Origin: Legionella israelensis
GTDB taxonomy: Bacteria > Pseudomonadota > Gammaproteobacteria > Legionellales > Legionellaceae
Assembly: GCF_004571175.1 (NCBI RefSeq)
Contig: NZ_CP038273.1
Coordinates: 2,976,001-3,040,000, forward strand
Direction of reading: 5' to 3'
Length of the DNA stretch: 64,000 nt
In this document: positions 39,159 through 49,900 of the stretch, piece after piece
Numbering within the stretch: the stretch's first letter is position 1
Layout of the letters: each line of letters opens with the position of its first letter
Position numbers and translations under genes: made by a program
Notes under the pieces: generated by a model
Told to the model about the DNA's origin: nothing
What the model saw: only the letters and a program-made list of their open reading frames with translations
Databases searched by the model: none

Positions 39159-41486
39159 ATGGGAAAACAACATTCGGGCAATCAGGCGGGCAGCCCCAAA
39201 AATGCCTTGCCGAACTTTTTGATCAAGCGTCTTATTGAGGGTGGTTTTATCTTCATTCTGACCTGCGCTCTTTTTGTTTTATTATCACTTACCACTTACA
39301 AAGTCAGTGATCCTGGATGGACTCATATCAGTCGCTCATCAAGTATAACGAATGCCGGTGGGCAGGTTGGTTCATACATTGCTGATACTTTATTTTTTAT
39401 GTTTGGTTTTCTGGCTTATCTGATTCCTGTCTGCTTTGCATACATGGCCTGGGTTATCCTTAAGGATCATCGACGTCTGAAAATCATCAACAAACTGGTT
39501 CTTACGTTGCGGTTTTTCGGCTTTATCATGCTTATGCTCGGAGGATGTGGCTTATTAGGTCTGGAGCCGCAGGTAAAGGATGTCAATGAAATTCACAGTG
39601 CCGGAGGTATTGTCGGTTTAAAAATGTCAGAAGGGTTAACGCATGCCTTTAATTTTGAGGGTGCAAATTTATTATTAATGGCTATGCTGCTTGTGGGAGT
39701 CACCTGGTTGACCGGCTTATCCTGGGTGCGTTTAGTTGAATTGACTGGATTTTATTTTTTACGAATTTTACGTTTTATGCTGAAAGGACTGACTTATGGC
39801 TTGTTAAAAATACGCTCTTTTGCTCAATACATGAAAAAAAGAGAAAAATCCATCTCTCCCATGAATGTGTCTCAAAAACGAGAAAAAAAGAGAAAGGAAA
39901 AGAAATCATCTGTTTCCATTGTTGATGAATCAAAAATAGAGCAGAAGCTACCTAAGGAAAAAAAGGCTGTAAAAAAAGCTTCGGCTTCGGGCATAATGCC
40001 CAGTTTAAACCTGCTTGATAAAGGAACTCCCGGGAAACCGATGGGTGGTTATACGCATCAGGAACTGGAAAGTTTATCGCGTGAACTTGAGCAGCATTTG
40101 ATTGATTTCGGCATACAGGCGGATGTAGTAGCTGTTCATCCTGGCCCTGTAATTACCCGTTTTGAATTACAGCTGGCGGCAGGCGTAAAGGTCAGTAAAT
40201 TAACTAATCTTTCAAAAGACCTGGCTCGTTCCATGTCTGTAGTTTCAGTGCGAGTTGTTGAAGTGATCCCAGGCAAAACGGTGGTTGGGCTTGAGCTGCC
40301 TAACCAACATCGTGAGATCGTTCGTTTATCGGATGTATTGTCTGCCGACGTGTATCAACAGGCCCATTCCCCGATAAGTTTGGCCTTGGGTGTTGATATT
40401 GCCGGACATCCCATGGTAGTGGATCTGGCCAAAATGCCTCATTTACTGGTAGCGGGAACCACGGGTTCCGGAAAATCAGTAGGAATAAATGCCATGATTC
40501 TGAGTCTACTGTTTAAGGCAACACCCGAACAGGTTCGCTTAATCATGGTTGATCCAAAAATGCTGGAGTTATCGGTTTATGATGGTATTCCTCATCTGTT
40601 AACGCCTGTAGTGACGGATATGAAAGAAGCGGCCAGTGCTTTGCGTTGGTGTGTGGGTGAGATGGAGCGGCGATATCGTTTAATGGCAGCCTTGGGGGTG
40701 AGAAATCTGTCAGGATTTAATGCCAAAATCGGTGAAGCAATAGCACAGGGTGAGCCACTCACCGATCCCTTGTGGAAAGCAGGTACATCCATGAATGAAA
40801 GCGTACCGCTTCTGGAAAAACTGCCTTATATTGTGGTTATTATTGATGAGCTTGCCGATATGATGATGGTGGTAGGCAAGAAAGTGGAACAGCTTATTGC
40901 CCGTATTGCACAGAAGGCCAGAGCTGCTGGTATTCATCTTATTCTGGCCACGCAAAGACCCTCGGTAGATGTTTTAACGGGTTTAATCAAATCCAATATC
41001 CCTACACGGATGTCTTTTCAGGTGTCCTCAAAAATTGATTCACGTACTATACTGGATCAACAAGGAGCAGAACAATTACTTGGACACGGGGACATGCTGT
41101 ATCTGGCTCCTGGAAGTGGTGCGCCTTTAAGAGTGCATGGCGCTTTTGTGGATGATAAAGAAGTGCATCGTATTGCTGATGACTGGCGTGCCAGAGGCGA
41201 GCCTGACTATATGGAAGAAATTACTCAGATGCAAACCGACGGTTTTGAGAGTGGTTTTGAAGAAGAAGGAGGGCAAGCCACAGAAGATGCCGATCCTCTC
41301 TATGATGAAGCCGTTGAATTTGTGCTTCAATCTCGAAAAGCCAGTATATCTGCGGTCCAGCGTCGGTTGAAAATAGGGTATAATCGCGCTGCACGTTTAG
41401 TCGAAGAAATGGAACGTACTGGAATTGTAGGGCCTCTGGAAGGAGGTGTCAGAGAAATTTTAGTGTCATCGGTAACTGAGGATTAA
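39159..41486 (+). CDS. ftsK: DNA translocase FtsK
   Basis: A 775-residue FtsK. Four N-terminal membrane segments (about residues 25-190) are followed by a short lysine-rich linker ([12 protein letters not shown]), the alpha domain, the beta RecA-like motor with Walker [15 protein letters not shown] (about 431-444) and Walker [15 protein letters not shown], and a C-terminal winged-helix gamma domain ([20 protein letters not shown]) that reads KOPS. It moves the chromosome terminus at the closing septum and activates XerCD at dif. lolA begins 2 bases after its stop and rarA overlaps lolA: the common ftsK-lolA-rarA operon. Confidence 0.97.
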   Translation: MGKQHSGNQAGSPKNALPNFLIKRLIEGGFIFILTCALFVLLSLTTYKVSDPGWTHISRSSSITNAGGQVGSYIADTLFFMFGFLAYLIPVCFAYMAWVILKDHRRLKIINKLVLTLRFFGFIMLMLGGCGLLGLEPQVKDVNEIHSAGGIVGLKMSEGLTHAFNFEGANLLLMAMLLVGVTWLTGLSWVRLVELTGFYFLRILRFMLKGLTYGLLKIRSFAQYMKKREKSISPMNVSQKREKKRKEKKSSVSIVDESKIEQKLPKEKKAVKKASASGIMPSLNLLDKGTPGKPMGGYTHQELESLSRELEQHLIDFGIQADVVAVHPGPVITRFELQLAAGVKVSKLTNLSKDLARSMSVVSVRVVEVIPGKTVVGLELPNQHREIVRLSDVLSADVYQQAHSPISLALGVDIAGHPMVVDLAKMPHLLVAGTTGSGKSVGINAMILSLLFKATPEQVRLIMVDPKMLELSVYDGIPHLLTPVVTDMKEAASALRWCVGEMERRYRLMAALGVRNLSGFNAKIGEAIAQGEPLTDPLWKAGTSMNESVPLLEKLPYIVVIIDELADMMMVVGKKVEQLIARIAQKARAAGIHLILATQRPSVDVLTGLIKSNIPTRMSFQVSSKIDSRTILDQQGAEQLLGHGDMLYLAPGSGAPLRVHGAFVDDKEVHRIADDWRARGEPDYMEEITQMQTDGFESGFEEEGGQATEDADPLYDEAVEFVLQSRKASISAVQRRLKIGYNRAARLVEEMERTGIVGPLEGGVREILVSSVTED

Positions 41487-41488
41487 TC

Positions 41489-42097
41489 ATGAAAAAATGG
41501 ATCATCATTTTCTTTCTTGCTGCTGTTAAATGTGGTTATAGTGAAACTGCAGCGGATATTTTGCAAAAAAAATTAAACGATATTCGTACAATGACTGCTT
41601 CATTCAGCCAAGTTGTTAATGCTAAAAATCGTCAGGTATCTCAGTCCTCAGGAACAATGGCCTTATCCCGCCCCGGCCGTTTTCGCTGGGATACAAAATC
41701 TCCTATGCCACAGCTGGTTGTCGCGGATGGGGAGCGAATGTGGGTTTATGATGTTGATCTGGAACAAGTCACGGTGAAAAAGCAGAAAAAAAGCCTTGGG
41801 GGAACGGCTGCATTATTTTTAAGCGGTTATGATGATACCGTTGCCCGTGATTTTGACGTGAAGCTGAATGAAAAAGAAAAAACGCAACATTTTGATATGA
41901 AAGCAAAACAACCTGGAAACGGCTTTCAACGCGTGAAAATGATTTTCAAGGGAGAGAGCTTACAGAGGCTGGATTTGTACGATCAGTTAGGCCAGATTAC
42001 TAAGGTACGTTTTAATGGCGTTAAAATTAATCCGCAGCTGGCACAAAAATTATTTAAATTTAAACCACCTAAAGGGGTGGATGTCATTAAACAATGA
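41489..42097 (+). CDS. lolA: outer-membrane lipoprotein carrier protein LolA
   Basis: A 202-residue periplasmic protein with a short signal peptide (about residues 1-18) and the LolA pattern: TASFSQVVNAKNRQVSQSSG, MALSRPGRFRWDTKSPMPQL and a GERMWVYDVDLEQVTVKKQ strand. It carries lipoproteins from LolCDE to LolB. It lies in operon ftsK-lolA-rarA. Its stop overlaps the rarA ATG by 4 bases (ATGA). All expected features are intact. Confidence 0.95.
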   Translation: MKKWIIIFFLAAVKCGYSETAADILQKKLNDIRTMTASFSQVVNAKNRQVSQSSGTMALSRPGRFRWDTKSPMPQLVVADGERMWVYDVDLEQVTVKKQKKSLGGTAALFLSGYDDTVARDFDVKLNEKEKTQHFDMKAKQPGNGFQRVKMIFKGESLQRLDLYDQLGQITKVRFNGVKINPQLAQKLFKFKPPKGVDVIKQ

Positions 42098-43389
42098 GCC
42101 TAATCAATAATCTGCCGGAAGAGCCTTTGGCAGAAGCACTAAGACCGTCATCTCTTGAAGATGTAATCGGCCAGCAACATTTACTTGCCGAAGGTAAACC
42201 TTTGCGCGTAGCATTCCAGACTGGAAAACTTCATTCAATGATCTTGTGGGGGCCTCCCGGAGTGGGTAAAACCACACTCGCAAGGCTTACCGCTCAGGCT
42301 TTTGATTGTGACTGGATCGCTTTATCTGCTGTTTTCTCCGGGGTCAAGGATATTCGGTCGGCGGTTGAGAAAGCAAAGGTGAACCTCAAGCATCAACAAG
42401 GTACGATCCTGTTTATTGATGAAATCCATCGCTTTAATAAGGCACAACAGGACGCACTCCTTCCTTACACGGAATCAGGATTGATTACTTTTATTGGCGC
42501 TACAACTGAAAATCCTTCTTTTGAAGTCAATACAGCCTTACTGTCACGCGCTCAGGTGTATGTATTAAAACCTTTAACTGATAATGAATTGTTAAACTTA
42601 TTCACCCGCGCTCAACAAACATACCTGCCTCATTTGAGCTTCGAAACTGATGCGCTAAAGGTGCTGATTTCTTTTGCCGATGGTGATGCGCGAAGGCTTT
42701 TAAATCTTATAGAACAAACGGCAATAGCTGCTGAGGCATTAAATACAAGGCATATCAACCATGAGGCTATGGAAAACATTCTCAGCAGTTCTGCCAGACG
42801 CTTTGATAAAGGGGGAGAGCAATTTTATGATCAAATTTCCGCTTTGCATAAGTCGGTTCGTGGATCAAACCCTGATGCAGCTCTTTATTGGCTATGCCGC
42901 ATGCTTGATGGCGGAGTCGATCCTCATTATTTATCCAGACGTATTATCCGCATGGCTTGGGAGGATATTGGATTAAGTGATCCGCGTGCCATGCAGATTG
43001 CCAACGAGGCCGCAGAGACCTATGACAGGCTTGGTTCTCCAGAGGGTGAACTGGCATTAGCACAAGCTGTTATTTATCTGGCAGTAGCCGCAAAAAGCAA
43101 TGCTGGCTATATGGCATTTAATCAGGCCATGGCCTTTGTGAGAAAAGATAAATCACGTGAGGTTCCGATCCATTTACGCAATGCTCCAACAAAGCTTATG
43201 AAAAAGCTTGGTTATGGAAAAAATTATCGCTATGCTCATGATGAGCCGTATGGTTATGCTGCCGGAGAAAATTATTTTCCTGAAGGAGTAAAAGAGCCAG
43301 GCTGGTATAAACCGGTTGCTCGAGGCATGGAAAGCAAAATTGCGGAAAAGCTGGCTTTTCTGCGCAAACTAGATAAATCTTCAGATTAA
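42094..43389 (+). CDS. rarA: replication-associated recombination protein RarA (MgsA)
   Basis: A 431-residue AAA+ protein: PLAEALRPSSLEDVIGQQHL at the start, Walker A GPPGVGKT (53-60), Walker B FIDEIHRFNKAQQDALL, sensor GATTENPSFEVN and the C-terminal tetramerisation part DPHYLSRRIIRMAWEDIGL. It acts at stalled forks and resembles clamp-loader ATPases. Last gene of the ftsK operon. The 251-base gap after it is AT-rich without a clear terminator. Confidence 0.96.
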   Translation: MSLINNLPEEPLAEALRPSSLEDVIGQQHLLAEGKPLRVAFQTGKLHSMILWGPPGVGKTTLARLTAQAFDCDWIALSAVFSGVKDIRSAVEKAKVNLKHQQGTILFIDEIHRFNKAQQDALLPYTESGLITFIGATTENPSFEVNTALLSRAQVYVLKPLTDNELLNLFTRAQQTYLPHLSFETDALKVLISFADGDARRLLNLIEQTAIAAEALNTRHINHEAMENILSSSARRFDKGGEQFYDQISALHKSVRGSNPDAALYWLCRMLDGGVDPHYLSRRIIRMAWEDIGLSDPRAMQIANEAAETYDRLGSPEGELALAQAVIYLAVAAKSNAGYMAFNQAMAFVRKDKSREVPIHLRNAPTKLMKKLGYGKNYRYAHDEPYGYAAGENYFPEGVKEPGWYKPVARGMESKIAEKLAFLRKLDKSSD

Positions 43390-43640
43390 GAGTAAACCTC
43401 AGTATATCATCTCGCATCAAATCACTGATCATCATCTTTGTGTGCCAAATTAATGGAAAAAGTCATATCAGCTAGGATTATTTATCTCATTTGAGAGCTT
43501 CAATAAATTCCTTTCCCTGAGAACAATGAACAATAAACTATACTTAAATTTGAGCTTATAATTTAATATTTGTTCTTATTGAATTATTAATATTCAATCT
43601 GTATGTGAATTAGGAAAAAGGGATATTAAAGGAGAAGGCA

Positions 43641-44734
43641 ATGGATGATGCTCAGAAACGTCTTAAAAGTCATAGCAATATAATCATAGACTCTTTAAAT
43701 GAGGCTGTAGAAAGAAAAAAATTAGAACATATTGGTAAAGTATTTACAGGGCATTATGGTCGTTTGTTTTTTGATATTGCTATTTCAGATGAATTGACAA
43801 AAATCTTTCAAAATAATGAGGTGCTTGCTGGTTTTGAAAAAAATTTGATCAATGGGAACCTGTAGTTAATAAAAAAAATATCAGGTATCTAAAAAAGTTA
43901 GTTGAATATTTTTTCAAACCTCTTGAACAAAGTGAGGAATGGCAAGAGTTCTGGCAGGAGCAAAAAAAACTTATTCCAAAAGAACAGCAAAAGGAAATCC
44001 GGGATTTAATCGCAGTAGGGGTCGCTTATAAAATACAATGTTTATGGGCAATAGAGAATGCTGTAAGAATGTCAGATCGAAATCAGATTGATAAAGTGTC
44101 CTGCTTTACTATGTGGATTAATGGAACAGTAAATAATGAGATAAAAGAAAAACAATTACAAAAAACCAGGAGAATGATTGAAAATGCTCTTACTGATTTT
44201 AAAACAGGCTTGCTGAATATAGGCGATGAAAATCAGAAATTATCCATGCTATCAAAACAGGAAATCTATCCAAAATTAATGGAACAGCTTCAGAGTATCA
44301 GGAGAAATATCCATTTTAAAGCGATTAGTGAAAGTGAAGAAATATTACAAGAGGGATTAGTAAAGCTTGTCGATGATATGCTTCTTTCAAGTAAACAGGC
44401 AAAATCAAAGGTAGATAAATATTGTCTTAAAAAATTGTCGGAAGCCATATTAATGGATATAAATATACACCATCTTGTTCGTTTCAGAGATGTAAAAACG
44501 GCTGATTTTCTCATGAATTCTGTAGGAAAAGTGGAGCATTTCATCGGCAGTAAAGTAAAAGAGCAATGTGCCCGATTGTTAAAAAATTACAAAATACAAA
44601 AATATCAGGCTGCCAGAACAATGGATGCTCAAAACAAAAAATCAAAACATGCCCCTTTATTACCTACTTTTTTCCACAGTTCTCTGCCATCAAAGGAAAA
44701 AACACTGAGGGAAAAACCTGAGAAAAAACTATAG
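43641..44734 (+). pseudogene. frameshifted paralogue of the 45750-46826 protein (A7 tract)
   Basis: Two frames join to one gene. The first (43641-43865) reads MDDAQKRLKSHSNIIIDSLN onwards and stops after FEKNLINGNL. If one A is added to the A7 run at 43837-43843, it continues FEKKFDQWEPVVNKKNIRYL and runs without stops to 44734. The corrected product of about 364 residues is collinear with the paralogue downstream (shared EFW, EQQ, RDLIAV, FTMWIN and EKQ motifs). So the gene is either a pseudogene by one-base loss, phase-variable, or expressed by slippage. The start has AAAGGAG before ATG. Function unknown; likely helical. Confidence 0.72.
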
Positions 44735-44822
44735 ATCCCATGGACATATTTTTTAAACTTTTGCCAGAAGCGAAAAGAAAGATTATGAGGCTTGAGCACA
44801 TCCTCAGATTAGGACTCCAGTA

Positions 44823-45554
44823 TTACACTGGGCGCCGAGTCAGCTGATTATCTTTCTGTAAAGACTGTAAAGATTGCAGTATTTCTTCGTTAACTGGCTT
44901 TCTATTTCTCATGGCAAAAAAATCTTGTAAACCTATTTCTGCATATTTGGCAAAACGATATGAGGTAGCTGGAATCTCATCTGCTTCGATAAAATCTTCT
45001 TTTTCTTTAATGGCATAATTAAGACATAATTTGTCCACATGAAATAAAAGATCCGTTAAAATCAATGGAAAGGTGCTAAAGCCATCCGAGTCGATAATTT
45101 CTTCAGGAAAATAGTAAATTACCTGCTCAAGTTTATATAAATAAAAGGGATGAGTATTTCTGAGAGCTGATTTTCTAAAACTAAAGCTTTTGTCTGGCCA
45201 TGGGCTTTCTTCATCAATGGCCTCACCCCAGGCGTTTCGATTTAATAAGGCAATAATCAAGGCGTCTTCTCTTAAAAAGCAAGCAAAATGCAATAGTGAA
45301 AAGCCTCTTTTGTCCTGGCATTCTATATCCACGCGCTCATCTTCTATTAAGGCACAAGCGACTTCAATGAGCCCTGTTTTTAAGGCAAGCATGGCAGGTG
45401 TGTTATTGAGAGATTGCTGATTTAAGATATCAACACTGGTTTCTGGAGATTGAATAATTTGTAGGCAGGTTGCGACATCTCTGTTTAATATAGCCTCATG
45501 TAATTCATTGTTTATCTCCCTTTCTTCTGTCTTTTTTTTATAAAAACCATACAT
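44823..45554 (-). CDS. ankyrin-repeat protein (candidate effector)
   Basis: A 243-residue protein. Three ankyrin-like repeats lie at about residues 17-115, the clearest being NNTPAMLALKTGLIEVACAL and KRGFSLLHFACFLREDALII. The C-terminal half is unrecognised and ends with a Gln/Leu-rich helix. There is no signal peptide. Ankyrin proteins are frequent Dot/Icm substrates, so an effector role is plausible but unproven. It sits on the opposite strand between the two paralogues (43641 and 45750), which suggests it was inserted into, or moved with, a tandem duplication. Its start (45554) is about 200 bases from the divergent paralogue. Confidence 0.75.
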   Translation of the reverse strand: MYGFYKKKTEEREINNELHEAILNRDVATCLQIIQSPETSVDILNQQSLNNTPAMLALKTGLIEVACALIEDERVDIECQDKRGFSLLHFACFLREDALIIALLNRNAWGEAIDEESPWPDKSFSFRKSALRNTHPFYLYKLEQVIYYFPEEIIDSDGFSTFPLILTDLLFHVDKLCLNYAIKEKEDFIEADEIPATSYRFAKYAEIGLQDFFAMRNRKPVNEEILQSLQSLQKDNQLTRRPV

Positions 45555-45749
45555 TGAGTTTATCTTTTACTGAAATAAATCATATTATAAGCATATCAGT
45601 GCAGTCTTAAGAACATCTTAATACATCAAAAATATATTAAACTTTTTGTCCTGTAGATAGGCATGGATGATATGCTCTCTTTGCCTCATGGAATAGATAA
45701 AAAATCATAAGTCGTTATAATGGTCGAGAAATACGGAAAAGGAGATGCG

Positions 45750-46826
45750 ATGTCTGCCCAGGAATTTCTTGTCAATAACAGCGATAAAATTATCGAAGCG
45801 TTGATAACTACTGTACAAAACGATCATCTTAAACATATCGGTGAGGTTTTTGAAACAAAAAAAGCACGTCTTTTTTTCTCTAAGGATATGACAAAAAGTT
45901 TAGAAGACATTTTTCAATCTCCTGTTTTACTGGAAGAGTTTGGCAAAAAATTTGAAAAATGGCAGCCTGTAGTTAATAAGGAAAATATTCAATATCTGAA
46001 AAATGATGTTATTGAGTTTTTTTTTGCACCTATTGAAAATAATCCTGCCTGGAAGGAATTCTGGAAAAAACAAAGTGTTCATTTGACTCCGGAAGAACAG
46101 CAAATCGTACGGGATCTTATCGCTGTTGCCGTCACCTATAAACTGCAGTGCGCATGGTCTGACCGGCATGAGGATAAGTTAACAAATAATTTGGATAAAT
46201 TTTCTGCATTTACAATGTGGATTAATGCATCTGTCAAAGGGCAAATACGTGAGAAACAAGCTGAAAAAACGGAAAAAATAATTGCCATTGGGCTTTCTGA
46301 TTTTGAATTTGCGATAAAAAATTTTGGTAAAACAGGACCTATTGCTGTCACACTTCTTTCCATTAAAGATATTTCACCCAATTTAAAAAAATCAATTCAA
46401 GGTATTAGAGATAATTTGCATTTTCATGCGCTTGATGGAAACGAGCAATTGTTGCAAGCAGCGTTATTGAAATTGATCGAAAACATAGTATCAGCAAGTA
46501 AAAGTGCTACTAATTCTTTAAATGATAAATGTATTCAGGAAGTGGGTAGAGTCATTGTGAAAGATATTGATACGCATTATCATGATTTGATTAAAAACAG
46601 AAAAGCGCCTCCTTACCTCATTGATTCTCTCACTAAACTAGAATCTTTAGTCAGCGAAGAGACACAAAAAAAATACAGGAAATTATTTGATGCTTGTAAA
46701 CCAGAGGAAAAAAGTGTTGAAAAAAAGGAGAATCGATTAAAACGTATGTCTTCTTTTTTTCAAAGAAATAATATAAAAAAAGAAGATGTGCAAAAAAAAT
46801 TAAATGAAAATCAGTATCAATTATAG
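45750..46826 (+). CDS. hypothetical helical protein, intact paralogue of 43641-44734
   Basis: A 358-residue soluble, almost entirely helical protein with no recognised domain. The ATG at 45750 is preferred to 45720 because AAGGAG lies 5 bases before it. Conserved blocks with the frameshifted neighbour are LKHIGEVFETKKARLFF, WQPVVNKENIQYLK, EEQQIVRDLIAVAV, SAFTMWINASVKGQI and the ISPNLKKSIQGIRDNLHF region. The end is lysine-rich (EKKENRLKRM). AT-rich composition and paired copies suggest a lineage-specific, possibly secreted family; this is inference. Confidence 0.65.
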   Translation: MSAQEFLVNNSDKIIEALITTVQNDHLKHIGEVFETKKARLFFSKDMTKSLEDIFQSPVLLEEFGKKFEKWQPVVNKENIQYLKNDVIEFFFAPIENNPAWKEFWKKQSVHLTPEEQQIVRDLIAVAVTYKLQCAWSDRHEDKLTNNLDKFSAFTMWINASVKGQIREKQAEKTEKIIAIGLSDFEFAIKNFGKTGPIAVTLLSIKDISPNLKKSIQGIRDNLHFHALDGNEQLLQAALLKLIENIVSASKSATNSLNDKCIQEVGRVIVKDIDTHYHDLIKNRKAPPYLIDSLTKLESLVSEETQKKYRKLFDACKPEEKSVEKKENRLKRMSSFFQRNNIKKEDVQKKLNENQYQL

Positions 46827-46989
46827 CTAGGGCTTAAATACATCTATGGTATTCAGGTTGTAAAAGGATGGTAAAAAAGACTTCTTATCTGTCTCTGGTT
46901 TAATGCTAAGACTCGCAGGATGCGGTTTCTAATCAGAATGCGGACTTAAATGTTCGAAAAACGGTTAGAGCACAGGAAACATAAGGAAA

Positions 46990-49900
46990 ATGATGAGTAT
47001 TGGCCAAAGCAATGGTATAGTAAGAGCATTGAAACATCATCGATCACTTCCGGTGAATAAAATTATCAAAAGAAGCTGGCTAATTCTGGCAAGTGCTATC
47101 ATCATCCTTGCCGTATTTTCAAGCATTTTTCGTGCCTTGACCCCATGGGCCAGCCAATATAAATCTCAAATAGAACAGCGCCTGTCCACAGTTATTGGTC
47201 GACCGGTAAAAATTGGTCAAATGGAAACAGGCTGGTACTGGTTTGAACCAGTGATCAAATTAAAACAAGTCGTAGTTAACGGCGGAAAAGATGAGTCGCC
47301 TCGGCTTGATAAATTATTTGTTGGCATTAATCTTTTTAGTTCATTATGGCATTGGCAAATTCAGCCAGGTGTTTTGTATATAGAGGATGCTCATTTTGCT
47401 TTGTATGAAGATAAAGGGAAATGGCGTATTGAGGGTTTGTCTGCTTCCGAATTAAATACTCATCAATTTACACCAGAAGTTATTCAGCATTATATTTCCT
47501 TGTTAGCTTTACAGCAGAGACTTGTTATTAAACAAGTCTCTTTATCCCTGCATTTTTCTGATGGCACATTAATTCCGATTGATGATTTTAATTTAAAAAT
47601 CGTGAATCATTCTGGTCATTATAAGGCAGAAGGACAAGCCAGACTTGAGCAAACATCAGAAAGCCATTTTAAACTTTTAGCTGATCTGTATTTTCATCCA
47701 AATCATATTCATCGCACTAAGGGGGAGATTTTTGTTAGCCTTAAAAATATACTTCCTGCTCAATTGCAAGATATTTTTCCAAAGGCAGCTCAGCGTTTTG
47801 AAGCAGGAAAGGGTAATATCAATATCTGGATGAGTATAGCCAGAGGCCAAATTGCCACAATACAAAGCCAACTGCATTTTAGGCATCTGGCCTGGCAATT
47901 AAAAAATCAGAACAAACAGCAGCTTATTCAATCGATAAAAGGAAATATAGCCTGGAAGGCAAAAGACTCAGGCTGGCAATTATCTGCTGATCATCTTCAA
48001 TTGCGTTATGCCGGAGTTCGCTGGCCTGAAAATCAGTTTCAGTTGATTTATGATAATCAAAATCAATCCTACCAGTTTTATATTAAATCACTGATCATAG
48101 AATCTCTGTTACCTGAAATTACCCATTGGAGGCCGTCCTTGCGTTTTTTATCAAAAATACAAACACATGGCGAGCTTCATGACACACAGATCCATTTTGC
48201 AAATCATCAGGTCAACTATTTCTTAAGTCATTTTGAGAAACTGGGCTGGCATGCCCATGGCTCAGTTCCGGGCTCAAATCATTTGTCAGGAGTGATTCAT
48301 TGGCAGCCTGACAGTGGCCATTTAGCCCTTGACAGTGAAAATGCCTTAATTGCTTTTCAGGGATATCCAGGGCAGATTTTTTCCATTCTAAATGGGGAAT
48401 TTGACTGGAAAAATCTAAGTCATGGTTTAAGGTTGAGTATTGCGAGATTCGTACTAAACCGACCCGACTTGACATTGAGCATGCAGGGGGTACTGGATGA
48501 TTTGTCCAGCGATTCATTAGGATATGCTCATCTGGTCACAGATTTTTCGGCAAAAAATATAGAGAAATGGCTTCATTATTTGCCAGAACAGCATCTTAAG
48601 CCAAAATTGGCCGCTTGGTTAAAAAAGGATATTAAGCGTATCGCACAAGGAAGTGGGCAGGTAATTTTTCATGGTAAGCCATCTGATTTTCCTTTTGATG
48701 ATCAATCTGGCGTATTTAAGATTCAAAGTCACTTAAGCGGTGCGGAACTACGCTTTAATTCAAAATGGCCTTTTGTTCATGACATTGATGCTTATTTAAG
48801 AGTCAATAAACGTTTACTGGAGGCTGATATCATTAATGCGGATATACAAGGCATGCCTGTTAAGGAAATCAACTTGAACGTTGATGATATTGGCCATGAT
48901 AAAGAAATGCTGCTTATTCATGGAAAAACAGAAGGGTCGGCTCAAAAAACGATTGATTTTGTCATGAACTCTCCCTTACAGAAAAGGTTGTCCATGATGA
49001 AAATGTTAAAGATTTATGGATTGTTAAATCTGGATTTAAAATTACAGATTCCTTTATATCCTGAAAATGATAAGATTTTAGCGCGCGGCAACATCCATTT
49101 TTTAGATAACTCAGTTTCTTTTTACCATTCGCTTGGAAAGCTTAAGTTAAATAATTTATCTGGGCAACTTGATTTTGATGAAGAAGGCGTAACCAAAAGC
49201 ACTTTTAAAGGAAAAGCTTTAGGTTATCCGTTCAAGATGTCGATTCGCTCTACTAAAACGCCTAAGCCTTACACTTCAGTGATGATAGAGAATCATATTA
49301 CCGCTAAAGAATTGCGTAAACAGTATCAATTGCCTATATTAAATTTTTTACAAGGAAGGATATCGGCAACAACGCATTTAAAATTGACCGATGATCCAAA
49401 TGATCTGGATCATCTTCACATGAGATCCTCCCTGAAAGGGCTTGCCATTGATCTTCCCTCTCCTTTGGGTAAAACCAGTGATAAAAATGCTCCTTTAATG
49501 GTTGATGTTGACTTTAATCCCAAAAAGGCCATGCGTTTGCGACTGAACTATGATGCCCGTTTGAGCACGGACATGTGGTTTGAGGAAAAAAATGGACGGC
49601 TTTCTCTGTATTCAGGAGAGATGCGTCTGGGGAGCGGACATGCGCTGAAACAAAGTCAGCAGGGTGTTCGTGTTCTTGGCAGTGTACCCGTTTTGGATCT
49701 GGAGCAGTGGAGTAAAGTGCTGTCTTCAGTATCGGAGAAAAACACTGATCTTACGATTTTTCCTTATTTAAATTTTATCGATTTGCATGTTGGAAAAGCC
49801 GTTTTATTTGATAATACCTTTAGTCAATTGTATTTTAAGGCTTCAAAACTGAATGCAAAAGACTGGTCTATTTTTATTAAACAGCCAAAAATAATGGCTG

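Noticed and set aside
43540-43620. PmrA-type TTAATA direct repeats upstream of the frameshifted gene
   Set aside because: TTAATA and TTATTG are 13 bases apart, not the 11 of the PmrA motif as I recall it, in a very AT-rich stretch.
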